Position numbers and translations under genes: made by a program. A stretch of DNA of 64,000 nt, taken from the NCBI RefSeq assembly GCF_049243985.1, contig NC_135381.1, positions 26,894,345 to 26,958,344 on the forward strand. The letters run 5' to 3'. The notes below the pieces were generated by a model that was not told the DNA's origin, made no database searches, and was given only the letters and a program-made list of their open reading frames with translations. Origin of the DNA: Paroedura picta (taxonomy: Eukaryota > Chordata > Lepidosauria > Squamata > Gekkonidae). Shown piece after piece: positions 38,345 through 49,061 of this stretch; position 1 is the first letter of the stretch; each line of letters begins with the position of its first letter.

Positions 38345-39040
38345 ACTCTTGAGAACAACCTGCAACACATCAGAAAAAGACATGTGCGTTCTCAATGTAG
38401 TGGTAGCAAGCATGTCCCTCCCTAATCTCTCACACCCAAACTTCCGGCATCGTGATTGCCATTCCCCTCCCTTAAACCAGCAAAAGCAACAAAAAAGCGA
38501 TGCTTCTTCGGCTGAAATTCCTCCACAAGCAATTGTCTGTAAAGTTTTTGAGCACAATACAGCCCTCTGTTCGACACTGCCCGTAATTTCAGCCAGAAAT
38601 TGCACCGGGGGGGGGGTTAACTTTAAGAGCGTGTAAACAATTAAGCGCCAGCTCCTACGCCAGCGAAAAAGGTCTTTCTGATACATCGAATGAACAAATA
38701 TGCATTGCTACAGGCGTTTCCGGGTTTTTAAAAAACAGTTTTTAAAGGGAAGAATGAACACAACAGTTAATTGGCTGTTCTGTTTGATTGACGGCTAAGG
38801 GCGGGAGGAAGCGCGGAAAAATATCACCTCCTTTGTTGTAATTTCGGCGAGACCGGAAACTTATGCGTTACAAGAACAGCGCTAGTGGGAGAGCCTTTTT
38901 TCAGAGAAAAACGGCTGAGTGTGTTACCGAGACCTGCCACTATTGATTGCAGCGCTTTTCAATAGCTCTCAGATTTAGCTACATTGTCGGTTGTGCGGAA
39001 TGCCTTCAGTGTCCTGGTTTGGATATAGTCCATAGGGAAA
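38345..39040. other. Unexplained stretch with CpG-containing short inverted motifs
   Basis: No gene is recognised. It includes a poly-G run near 38608 and phrases such as GGCTGAAATTCCTCC and GTAATTTCAGCC that are partly inverted, suggesting an unidentified non-autonomous element. Confidence 0.35.
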
Positions 39041-39044
39041 CCAG

Positions 39045-39240
39045 TCCTTGTGGGACCTGGAGATCCCCCGGAATTATAACTAATCTCCAGTCTAAAGAGA
39101 TCAGTTTCCTGGGGATGTTTTGGAAGATAGATGCAGTAGTATTACATTTCACTGAGATTCCTCCCCACCAGAAATCCCTCCCAATCTTGAGTCCACTCCC
39201 AAAGTCTCCAGGCATTTCCCAACCCAGAGATGGCTACCCT
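39045..39240. mobile_element. MITE-like repeat, family E, reverse orientation
   Basis: GACCTGGAGATCCCCCGGAA at the left and CCAACCCAGAGATGGCTACC at the right match family E in reverse. Confidence 0.5.
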
Positions 39241-39429
39241 TGTTGTTTGGCTTTCCCTTTTGTCTTTTGCAGTTTCACCAAATCCCTTCGATTTTCATTT
39301 GCAACTGGTTGTTTTGGAGTTATCTGCAACTTAGATCTTGGCCATTAGAGGGCACTGCACCTAGCAACTTTCTGAATGTCATGGGTTTGAGTTAAGTCTT
39401 GAAAGTTGACGATATTGAATAGCAGGTTT

Positions 39430-40490
39430 AATAAGGTGCATCATCAGCTTTTTATTAGATCGCATAAACTTAACTAAGAAACATAGCCCACCATTCAAAT
39501 GTATAGACAGTCCCAGGTTCCTGCCAGAACCTGTAATTGGCTCCTTGCAAGATCCCTGGTTTGAACTCATTGGACCATTTAAGTGATCCAGGTGGATCCT
39601 GCGTGCTTAACCAATAGCATTAAATGTCCCCACTGTTTGATTTGTGGTTCCCGCTTTGTTGCTGGGGCCACTGTGGATGCTGAGCTGGAGTCCTCTGATG
39701 TCAGCAGGTATGGCCGCATCTGATCCACATTTCTGAGCAAGATGCAACCGTCCAGGGACTGCACCTAGTAGGACACTGGACGTGGACCCAGACAGGACTG
39801 CTTGTGTAGTTGCAGGTGTAGACTGGGTCTGCAGGAGCAAAAGAGCAGGGGGATGTGATTTCTATCTGGTGAGATGGATGATCTGTAGTTAGATCGGGGT
39901 GGACGTGATCTAATGTTTTGGCCAACTGGTGGGCTATCAACAGCTCATCAGGGTTCTGGCTGGTTGCAGAGCTGATGGTGACATGCTGGTGGAGTAAGAA
40001 CTCAGTTTTACTCCACTCACTTTGCTACCACACTATTGATGATGCTGGTCAGCATCTCCTTCGTAGTCCTGACTATCCACTCTGCTTGATCACTGGTTGC
40101 AGAGTTGAAGGGCACTGATGGCAGGCATAGATCCGCTTGGAAGGTGGGATGGGATGTCCTCCACAGTCCCCTCTCAGAAAGCGGGAAGTTGGGAGTGATT
40201 TCAACATTCCCTTATCAGAAGGCGGGGAGCCTAGCTGGGGCTGCATACCCAGCTCAGCATCCCATCCTTGTTGCCGGTTTTGAATAGTTCTTTATTGAAT
40301 CACACCACCCAAACTTATATACAGTCTCTGGTTCCCCTCCAGAGCCTCTGATTGGCTCCTTGCAAGATCCCAAGTTTGAACTCATTGGACAGTTCAATTG
40401 ATCCAGTGGTAGAATGGGTCATGCATACTTAACCAATAGCATTAAATATCCCTGTCGTTTGATTTGCGGTTCCCGCTCCATGAGTCCACC
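39430..40490 (-). mobile_element. Collapsed Ty3/gypsy element with two LTRs
   Basis: Two direct repeats of about 210 bases in the same orientation (about 39440-39660 and 40270-40485) share GATTGGCTCCTTGCAAGATC, TTGAACTCATTGGAC and CTTAACCAATAGCATTAAAT and both carry a minus-strand AATAAA. The about 610 bases between resemble the very end of a gypsy pol (integrase GPY/F-type region, ending in NVDQMRP) on the minus strand. Most of gag and pol is missing, so it is a broken internally deleted relic. The two LTRs differ at many positions, implying considerable age. Confidence 0.6.
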
Positions 40491-41890
40491 TCACTGCACA
40501 AACATACAGTACTGAGGTTCTCCCTAAGACCAGCATGAATGACACCAACCACTCTAAACGTCTTTTCTTCCTCTTGGGATACTTCTGACCCTCACTTTCA
40601 TTCATATGTGATATATTTCTCTTTCTTTTTTTAACCTTTTGGGTCAAAATTGGATTCCCAAGGCAGCTTTCTGCAATTCCAGCAAAACCTAAAAACTGAT
40701 TTTAACAGGAGCTCTCCAGAATGATTTTCAGTGGTGTCTGAGCCTAGGCCTGAAAGAAGGCTGGCTGGCTGAATCTCCCTGTCTGCCTTTTGTAGTGACT
40801 GGAAGCTGGAAGCTGACTCCCAGAGGGATAAAAACAGGGGGACTCCCTCTCTTTGGCTAGTAGCAGTTGGCAGCTGAGAGGACAGGATTCACCCTACACT
40901 GACCAAGCTCTGGGCACAATGGAGGCCTCTCCCCCAGGCCTTGCCAAAGGCTGTTGGTAACTGTTATATCATTGCAGACCAGGAACCCTGGATAATGATT
41001 AAGCAATTCTCCTTTGCTGAGAAAGTGGCTGCTGTGCTATGATCAGGAAATGCTTCACTTCCCTGCAATGCAAGATACCAGCAGAGGACAGAGCACTGTG
41101 GTCAGGTTGGCAGGAGTCACAATGCACTAGCCTTCCTGTTGCTAAGCAAGTTCTGGGCCAGACTTGGGCAGGGAACCTCCTGAGGGGGGCTATGCAGAGA
41201 GTCCCTTAGAAAAGTAATCATGGTTCTGTTTCCTTACGTGCAGATGGCTACTGAAACTGTGGCCACCAGAAACCCCAATACTTTAGCCATTTTGAGCATT
41301 CAAAGCATTGCACACGCACAATCTCTGCCGTCTGTCTTAAGCCCCCTTCCCCCCTCATTAGATCAGTTCCGTTTTGACGATGGGGGTGTTGACACAATAT
41401 TCAGATTGCTCAGTTTGTTTAGTACAGCAGAGTTTGTTTAGTTCTTCCGGCTTGGTCAGCTCTTTGCCTCACACCCCTTATGCTGTTCTTGATTTCTCTT
41501 CCATTTCTGCCACACCCTGAAATGGCTAATCCTCTGGAATCTACAGCCATAGAAATAAATGCAGGTGTAAATAACAATACTTGGTATATAAGGGTTTTGT
41601 TTTTACCAAGTACTCAGTGCGTTTTTCACTCACAATATCAGCAACAACCTTAGAAAGCAGGCTAGTCTCATTCTTTCTGCAAAGGGTAGTCCGAGAAGCG
41701 GTGAAACACCTCTGACCAATTAGGAGATCATCTTCAAAGATGTTAAGTCCAACAACTCTAATTTGGTTTAAATGCTAAGGGATTTAAAGGTAGTTTATGA
41801 GGACTTTAGGCTAAATTCAGACATACAGTTTTAATCTTTCTCTCCCTGTGTTGCTCATGTGAAAGGAACAGCATGCTGTAGTCCTTAGAG

Positions 41891-42026
41891 CAGGAGTGTG
41901 CAAACTGTGGCCCTCCAGAGGTCCATGGACTACAAGTCCCATGATCCCCTGCCAGCAAATGCTGGCAGGGGCTCATGGGACTTGTAATCCATGGACCTCT
42001 GGAGGGCCACAGTTTGCACACCCCTG
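41891..42026. mobile_element. hAT-type palindromic MITE, family A, copy 8
   Basis: Near-palindrome with ends CAGGAGTGTGCAAACTG. Flanks CCTTAGAG and CCTTATTG match in five of eight positions. Confidence 0.85.
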
Positions 42027-42639
42027 CCTTATTGAGTAGGATTAGGATGTCAGTGACCCATGTTCAAATTGCCACTCTGCCATGGAAGCTTGCTGGGTGA
42101 TTTTGGGCCAGTCACGTGCCCTCTCTCTTAACTGAACCTGCCTCACAGGACTGTTGTGAAGATATAATGGGAGAGGGGACAACAGTATTGGAAGCTCTAT
42201 TGGGTTTGCATTGAGAAGAAAAAGGGGCACAATTATCTAAAAGAATAGAAAGGAGGTTCTAAATGTGTTAAGTATCTGGTTTCTGATATGGATGAAATAA
42301 TTAGAAGAAATTTGAAATGTACAGGGATTCTGAATTGATGGATGGTTTGGTCTTCACACAGGTAAGGCTGACAGAAGATTACTGGCCCTGGGTCACCTTG
42401 TGAGCTTCAGGGCTGAGTGGGGATTGAACCCTGATTCCAACACTCTAACTACATTGGCTATGAGAAGCTGTATCCCCCTGTAATGTATGGAGATGGCCCC
42501 TTTAATTGGAATGGGAATCTGGGCCACAGATATGAGCGTTTTAGATCAATAAGGCTGTGGGGTGGAGAAAAACCTAGGAAGCTGTTTTTTGCTATCTATG
42601 CTGCTGCTGATAAACAGAGCCTGCCTACCTCTCTCTCTC

Positions 42640-42910
42640 TCTCTCTGACAATATGAAATCCTGCACGTGTTATTTCTGATTGATTGCAAACCTTATACCC
42701 CATTTGTCTCCCCAATGAGGTCAAAAGCGGCTCACAAACTCCTCCTTCTCTGTTTTATCCTCACAACAACCCTGTGGGGTGGACTAGGGAGAGAGTGTGT
42801 GAAAGGCCTATAGCCACCCTCAAGAGCTTCCAAGGCTGACGGATGGGGGAATTTTCCCAACCCGAGTCTTCCAGCTCCAAGTCTGGCATTCTGATCCCTT
42901 GACAAGGCTG
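42640..42910 (-). mobile_element. tRNA-type SINE/MIR-like fragment
   Basis: CCCCATTTGTCTCCCCAATG then ATCCTCACAACAACCCTGTG is the antisense tail of the tRNA-type SINE family. Similar weak pieces occur at 42060-42235, 42385-42475, 46385-46545 and 46610-46735. Confidence 0.5.
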
Positions 42911-43099
42911 CCCGAAGCACTGCCCTTGGGTGAGGGAGCCAGCAGCTGTCCTTGGGCAACGTCTCCTTGCCAAATAGCTGGCCTGACCGGTTTTCCAGGT
43001 CCATTTAATGTTTTGGTTGCAGGCCCTGTGGTTTGTTGGCCACACTGACGTGACCCTACTACAATCGCTTCCTTCCTTCTCTCTAGTGATGCCAGGAGG

Positions 43100-43257
43100 T
43101 AGGGTTGCCAGATCCAGGCCAGGAAACTCCTGGCTATTTGGGGATGGACCTCAGTAGAGTCCAACGCCTCCCGTTGTCTCCAGGAGGATGGAAGATGAGT
43201 GGAGATGAGTGTCATTGCAGGGGATCCCCCGGTCCCGACGGGAGGCTGGCATCCCTA
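43100..43257. mobile_element. MITE-like repeat, family E
   Basis: Inverted ends TAGGGTTGCCAGATCCAGG and GGAGGCTGGCATCCCTA. Internally shortened compared with 6982-7185. It abuts the CpG island. Confidence 0.65.
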
Positions 43258-43780
43258 CAAGTTCTCCCCTAGATTTGGGTCGCTTGGCTTCTGGGCTCGT
43301 CCGCTCCGCCCGCCAGCGCCGCCCTCCGGCTCCCACGCCGCCACTGAGGGCGAAGGGCGCACGTGGCTGCCCCGTTCCCAACGCGCGGCGAAAGGCTCGG
43401 CCGGCCCATTTCGCGCGAAGGGACTCGGCCAGAAGGCGCTGCCTGGGAGCTGCACGGAAGGAGCCGTCAGCGCAGGAGGGACCCGGAGGAGCCTCGCGGT
43501 CGGCCGCGTCTCTCCAGGAGCCCGCCGAAAGTCCCCGCAACAGCTCGCAGCCCTGCAGGTGCCTCGGGAAACGGGGGTGGCTGGAGGGGTGGACGGCCGC
43601 TTGGTTTCCTTCGCAGGGCCAGGCAGTCTCCAGGAGGCTGGCCCAGGTGGGCGCGTGCCGGTGGGGACCGCTGGGGCCAACTCTGAAGGCCAGGCACTTT
43701 TGAGCAAACCAGCAAACCGCACCTGGAGGCAGGTTTCACGAGGAAGGAAGGACGCAGCTGCCGCATGCTCCACGTAACCG
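43255..43780. promoter_or_regulatory. Isolated CpG island upstream of SOWAHD
   Basis: About 500 bases are strongly enriched in G, C and CpG (for example CGCGCGGCG near 43381 and GGTCGGCCGCG near 43499), with no recognisable coding exon. It lies 3.7 kb upstream of the SOWAHD start. By position it may be the SOWAHD promoter with a non-coding first exon, or an orphan regulatory island. The open frames in it match no protein I know. A MITE-like repeat (43100-43257) abuts its left side. Confidence 0.5.
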
Positions 43781-43885
43781 CAGGGCTGCGCTTCCTGGAG
43801 TGGAGAGCTGGGGCAGAAGAGGGGCTGAGGTTGTCAGCTGTGATTTGGGAAGATTCCAATGAGTAGCCCTGGTGGTCTGAAGTAG

Positions 43886-44050
43886 CACGGTAAAATCAGA
43901 GTCCAGTGGCACCTTAAAGACCAACAAGGATTAATTCAGGGCGTGAGTTTTCAAGTGCAAGCACTCTCCCTCAGACTTCCTTGCGCTTGAAAGCTCACGC
44001 TGTGAATAAATCTTTGTTGGACTTAAAGGTGCCACTGGACTCTGATTCTA
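43886..44050. repeat. 165-base near-perfect palindrome
   Basis: Left arm AAAATCAGAGTCCAGTGGCA, CTTAAAGACCAACAA, GCGTGAGTTTTCAAGTGCAAG-like; right arm is its complement (CTTGCGCTTGAAAGCTCACGC-like, ATCTTTGTTGG, AAGGTGCCACTGGACTCTGA). Single arms occur at 5075, 34655 and 59650. It is a head-to-head pair or a hairpin transposon. Confidence 0.75.
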
Positions 44051-44611
44051 TTGTGATTTGGAAAGTCCCCCTTAGCCTCATCTATTGAGTCGGTTTCACC
44101 TCCTGGTTAAGAAAGCAAGCGTTTTTGTTGCCATTCCGGAGGCCACTGGTTTAAGTCCTGGTCCTAAATTTTACTATGAGTGGTCTTGGGCCATAAAATA
44201 AAAAATTCTGATTCCAGATATTCACTAACGTGCCTTGGGCAAATCTCTTTGCATTGCAGACTCCTGGCTCCAATAGGGGATTTGCAGTACGCACCTAACT
44301 TATAGGGATGTCATAAGGAATATTGTGGTCATGATTTGGGTTGGATCCTATGCACATGCTGCTTACAAAAACCATCCCCTGTGATTCCCGGAGGGGCACT
44401 GTTGGGGTCCAGGAGCAACTGAAAGGCACCAAAGCTACAGGGTGGCAACAAAGAAGCAAAAGAGGCACAAGCTCACTTATGTCAGGTTTACAGGATCAAC
44501 CTCATTAAAGTGAAACATTCTGAACACAAAGAGTGCTTTACAGATATTATTATTGCCATAGCTTAAAGAAGCCTCCACCTACCAGCAACTATATATGGGG
44601 CTATACTGATG

Positions 44612-44724
44612 TAAGGCACTGGCAAACCACCCCATATTGAGTCTGCCATGAAAATGCTAGAGGGCGTCACCCCAAGGGTCAGACATGACCCGGTGCTTGC
44701 ACAGGGGATACCTTTAGCTTTTTA
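44612..44724 (+). mobile_element. Bov-B-tailed SINE, 3' part
   Basis: From AAGGCACTGGCAAACCACCC to GTGCTTGCACAGGGGATACC; 5'-truncated copy of the SINE at 60966. Confidence 0.8.
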
Positions 44725-45124
44725 TTACAGAAACAGTATATTCTTTTTAAAAAGTATTGTAGTATACTTTTTTAAAAAGCCCACAGATATGTTACATATT
44801 ATGCTCTGTACAATCTGCCTTGAGTCCCAGTGAGAAAGGCAGACTAAAAATAATGCACATAAATAAATAATAAACGAAGAATTAGCATTTTGTTTAAATG
44901 TTGTTTTCTTCCTCACCAAATATCAAAAGCTCATTCAATGTCAGCTCAAACAGAAGAATCGGAATCTGTGTCAGAACTTCAGTGGTGGCTTTTAGTTCAT
45001 GAAACATGAAATCAAAACCACTAGAGTCCATGGCAAGGTGCAAGTGACATTTAATTCAGAAATGAATTTCTAAGGTTGAGAGTTGGAACTGTTGGTTAAA
45101 TATCCCCATAAGCATCATTTACAG

Positions 45125-45223
45125 CAGGGGTAGTCAAACTGCGGCCCTCCAGATGTCCGTGGACTACAATTCATGGAATTGTAGTCCATGGACATCTGGA
45201 GGGCCGCAGTTTGACTACCTCTG
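45125..45223. mobile_element. hAT-type palindromic MITE, family A, copy 9 (short form)
   Basis: Duplication ATTTACAG/ATTTATAG (7 of 8). The centre is deleted, giving a 99-base hairpin. Confidence 0.9.
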
Positions 45224-45765
45224 ATTTATAGTGATGTGTCAGTGCAAAGCATTCAGAGACTGGCCCCCTTGTTAAAAATCTCACTTCAGCCACTAAATTG
45301 TAGGTTGCTTTGAGTTAGTCTCTTTCTTTCAGTCAGCTGCTGTTTGTAGGATAGAAAGAAACCAGCCTGCTGCTTGCCTTACAGGGTAGTTGTAAGAATT
45401 TATTTTTAAATATTTTATTTTCTGACAGTTTTATTAAAAACATCCAGGACCATATTCTTTTGGTCTTTTATGCATTAACTTCATATAACTTGGAATGAAC
45501 AACTGTAATAAAGTTTGAATCTGAATCACCCAGGACAGCTTGACAACAAAGTAATTAAAACACATCTCTGTACAAAGAGAAAGAAGCTCAGTATAAAAGG
45601 GATTAAAGCAGCAACTAGATAAAAGCATAAGTGAGAAAAATATCTTAAAGCATCAACCAGGATACTAACAAAAAGAATGGGGTGGGGTGGAATCAGCAAT
45701 AAGCCTTGGAAAAATAATAGAACCCTTATTAAATATTACAGCATGCATAGATTTCATATTAAAAC

Positions 45766-46330
45766 TAGCAAGAAAGCCCATTGCAACCAGGAATGCAATG
45801 GACGCTAGGACCCATGGGACACTTGGAGGTGCAGATCTCTCTCTGTGTCTCTCCCTCTCACTGCATGTCTTTGTGTGCCTCGCAGCAGGAGGCATAGCAG
45901 GTAATCAGGGCTGGTTTGTAGGAGAAAAGCAGGGGTGGTGCGCAGTTTGGGGCAGCTCTCTGTCTGTTTCTCCCTCCATTGCAGCAGGGGCGGCTCTCTC
46001 TCTGTGTGTGTCTCTCTCTGTGGCAGCAGGAGCCATAGCAGGTAATGAGAGCTCGTTCTTAGGAGGGAAACAGGGCTGGTCAGCAGCTTGGGGCAGCTCT
46101 CTTTGTGTGTCTCTTTGCCTCCTTTGCAGCAGGAGTGATAGGAGGGAATGAGGGTTCGTGTTCGGTCTGGCAGGGCTCTGTGTGTTTCTCTCTGTCTCTG
46201 GTGTGTCTGAGAGGAATGTGGCTAGCATCGAGGGAGGGAGGGTGGAAGCTCGGACAGCTGGACACGTCCCACCCCCCAGGCTGTTTCACAAATATATACA
46301 GGAACCAAGGATAAGGATATTGTACCATTT
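45766..46330 (+). mobile_element. Hairpin-head repeat family, copy 1, with internal tandem units
   Basis: Starts ACTAGCAAGAAAGCCC; GCCCATTGCA and TGCAATGGAC form a hairpin followed by GCTAGGA. Inside are three imperfect tandem units each starting GCAGCAGGAG (45882, 46023, 46126). It ends with GCTGTTTCACAAATATATA and GGATAAGGAT. The same head is at 49062 and the same tail at 51894. No coding domain is recognised. Confidence 0.55.
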
Positions 46331-46734
46331 GGGGGGGGGACTTAGAAACACTAAATATTATAAGTTCAAGGTACCATATATGGCCTTCACTCCTCCATTT
46401 TCTCCTCATAACAACCCTTTGAGGTAGGCTAGTTGAGAAAGAACTGGCTCAAGGTAACTCAGGGAGCTTCAGACCTGAGAAAAGATTTGGACCCAGGTCT
46501 CCCAAATTCCAGCCCAACACTCTAAATAGCGCACTATATTGGAACTTGGCCTGTTTTTTGGTCACTCATTTCAACAAGTGTTATTATTGTAGTGTACTTA
46601 ATTAGAGATGTATAGCCTGCTTGTCACTCCAGCAATGACCTAAAACTGTTTGCAGCATCGTTCTCTCTGCCTTTATTTTATCCTCTCAGCAACCTTCTGT
46701 GAGGGAGTGACTGGCCTAAGGCCACCCAGCCAGC

Positions 46735-46935
46735 TTCCATGATTGAGTAGTATTTTCTCTTTCCCACTTTTGAAAATTCCAAAATCACATGGTCACTGCT
46801 ACCAAGTGTGCCCACTACTTCTACCTCATCCACCAGTTCTTCCCTATTGATGAGAATCAAGTCTAAAATAGCAGATCCCCTGGTTCCCCTCCCTATTTTC
46901 TGGGAAATGAAGCTGTCAGCAAGGCAAGTTAAGAG
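46735..46935 (-). mobile_element. CR1 LINE, endonuclease fragment
   Basis: The minus strand reads IGRGTRGSAILDLILINREE and LGSSDHVILEFSK, the apurinic-like endonuclease domain of CR1. Both ends are truncated. Confidence 0.8.
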
Positions 46936-47485
46936 ATTAACAGAGTTGTGCAGGTTGTGGCTCGGCTCCAAGCAGTGCCTTGGCCTGCAGCAGTCACATG
47001 GTTTGTGGCCTGGCCCTGTATGACGCCTCGGCCCACAGCTATCGCGCTGATTGTGGCCTGGCCCTTGGCGGCTTCATGGCACCTCCTCGGCCTCCGCTGA
47101 TTTCTTGGCCTGTGCCTTGGCCTCCTGCACTGGCTGCTTCCCTGTATCTTCTGGTATGCTCCTCATGTCCATACTCATTTCTTTCCCAGGGGTCATGCCA
47201 GAAGATGTGTTCCACATCAAAAAACATTGCATCTTGCCTTGGAATCTGTCTGTTCTCTTGCAGACGAGGCTATTGCTGTTTGCCTTCTAGCCCATTTCAT
47301 CTCAAGCGTTTACTTCCTCCTTGTACTGAAACTGTTTCTTCTCCTTTACTGGCAGAATCAGGAAGTTCCGATTTCAGAAGTTTGGGAGTGCTCATCTCAC
47401 TAGCCACAAACCTTGCTTGTGGCTTTACAAAGACGAAAGCACAGTTGCTAACGTCGCCAGAAATATAGAGAGCTTTGGAGCGATC

Positions 47486-48538
47486 ATGGAACCTGGTGGA
47501 GGGAGTGTGTCCGAGTGGCCAAGGGACGAATGCTCGGATGGTCAACAGGCACCTCAGGAGTTCAAGAGGACGTGCGTGCAAAAGGACAGCTTCCAACCTC
47601 AAATACAGATGGCTTTGGGCAGCCGATCCCCCAGCCCTGGTGTCCGGGCTGGGAGCTTGATTCTGCGCCGGGCCCAGCTGTCCAACTTGAACTCGAGCCT
47701 CAGCAAAGCCAGCAGACGCTCACATAACTGGGCCACAGGAATGGACACAGGCAGGCTCTCTGTGGGTGGCAGCAGCACAAGGAGGAAAGGTCTGAAGGAG
47801 ATACTCCTGCAAAGCAGCGAGGCCAAACCCACGTGGCTTGTGGCTTTGTCGAAGGGAGAGGCCAATGCTGGCAGCATCCCTGATGGGCAAGACCATGATC
47901 CTCTCCTGGAAGCCAACTTAGAGGATTTGTCGTTAGCCCTAGACCCGCTGGAGCATGAATGGATGCTGACTGTGGCCCAAGGAGATGCGGAAAGTATCCT
48001 CCGGTTGCTGGACCAGGATCCCAGTTTGCTCTTCAGGACAGATTTTGTGACCGGCTTCACTGTCCTCCACTGGCTGGCCAAACATGGTCATCATGAGGAC
48101 TTGATAGAAGTCATCACTTTCATGGAAAAGCGGGGTTACCCGGTAGATGTTAACGTATTCACGGCTAGCGGCAGACTAACTCCTCTCCACCTGGCTGCTC
48201 TTCAGGGACATGAAATGGTCATCAAGGTGCTGGTAGGGGCATATGGCGCCAACACAAGCCTCCGGGACCACAATGGCCGCCAAGCGTGGCAATACCTCCG
48301 AGCAAACGCTACCAGGGAATTGAAGGAGCTTTTGGGGGCTTGTGACGAAGCCTTGGCCCTGCCGGGAGCCTTCAACACCAACAACAACTGTGTGTCCTCC
48401 AGACACGGGAGGAGCAATGTGTACAAAGAAGACTGTGAGAATGTTCAAGGGGAAAAGAACTGCCGCAGGCCCATCAGCAGACTGGCTTCCTTAAGGAACT
48501 TGTTCAGACAAGCCATTATATTCTTCCAAGAGCTGTAG
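47486..48538 (+). CDS. SOWAHD: Sosondowah ankyrin repeat protein D, single exon, 350 aa
   Basis: SOWAHD is a small ankyrin-repeat protein of the Sosondowah family; its molecular role is poorly known. The 350-residue frame has a disordered, Ser/Arg-rich N-terminal half (1-150) and a conserved C-terminal half: LDPLEHEWML (152-161), then VAQGDAESILRLLDQDPSLL (164-183), an ankyrin unit TGFTVLHWLAKHG (189-201), a second with GRLTPLHLAALQGH (229-242), and NGRQAWQYLR (263-272). The C-terminus (about residues 335-350) is hydrophobic/basic. I chose the ATG at 47486 (context ATCATGG); open frame extends upstream but without another ATG in frame. Human SOWAHD is about 315 residues and intronless, so length and structure fit. 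It is convergent in orientation with RPL39 and divergent from SEPT6, as in human. Confidence 0.93.
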   Translation: MEPGGGSVSEWPRDECSDGQQAPQEFKRTCVQKDSFQPQIQMALGSRSPSPGVRAGSLILRRAQLSNLNSSLSKASRRSHNWATGMDTGRLSVGGSSTRRKGLKEILLQSSEAKPTWLVALSKGEANAGSIPDGQDHDPLLEANLEDLSLALDPLEHEWMLTVAQGDAESILRLLDQDPSLLFRTDFVTGFTVLHWLAKHGHHEDLIEVITFMEKRGYPVDVNVFTASGRLTPLHLAALQGHEMVIKVLVGAYGANTSLRDHNGRQAWQYLRANATRELKELLGACDEALALPGAFNTNNNCVSSRHGRSNVYKEDCENVQGEKNCRRPISRLASLRNLFRQAIIFFQEL

Positions 48539-48941
48539 ACATTTCCTCAGCAGCGGAGGCACTTGGGTCTGTCGACAGGGCGGATATGGACAGAAGCTAT
48601 CCAAGGAGGGTAGAAATGCTGTGGGAGGAAGCTTGGGAGGGATGTGAGGATCAACAGAGGTTGTCTGTAAGATGCTGGCTTCAGCCAGCCTACCCAAACT
48701 TGTAGTCTAGTTTTAGGTATGAGATGGCCAAAGTCTGAAAGAAAATGAGGGAGTGAGGGGTAGTATATGAACTAGATGGGCCATCCTCTACTCACATCCA
48801 TAGGGAAGATGATGTGTAGACAGTTTAAAAGACCTCTTAGGTACTGACCCAGAAAAAGAGAAATTCTGCAACCAGGGTAAGCAAATTTTACTAATTTGTA
48901 TAGGTTTCAACAACACTGTGTTTAGTCATTTAGACCAGTAC

Positions 48942-48947
48942 AATAAA
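48942..48947 (+). promoter_or_regulatory. SOWAHD: Candidate poly(A) signal of SOWAHD
   Basis: An AATAAA hexamer lies about 400 bases after the SOWAHD stop codon on the same strand, a reasonable 3' UTR length. No earlier AATAAA was seen between the stop and this site. Confidence 0.55.
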
Positions 48948-48965
48948 TGCTGGGATATCAAAATA

Positions 48966-49061
48966 TGAAATAAAATATTGAATGCTTTTAAAACTCAGGA
49001 TCATAAAATCAAAATTAAACAGTATAATGTATATAAAATTTGTAAATTTATGATTATTACT
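48966..49061. other. AT-rich spacer after SOWAHD
   Basis: AT-rich sequence with no gene; it precedes the insertion point of the hairpin element. Confidence 0.4.

Noticed and set aside
43199-43859. Overlapping open frames in the 43.3-43.8 kb island
   Set aside because: Same composition effect; no conserved motif and no preferred frame.
47417-47485. Upstream extension of the SOWAHD frame
   Set aside because: The extended frame has no ATG start; the ATG at 47486 has a good initiation context and gives a length close to human SOWAHD.
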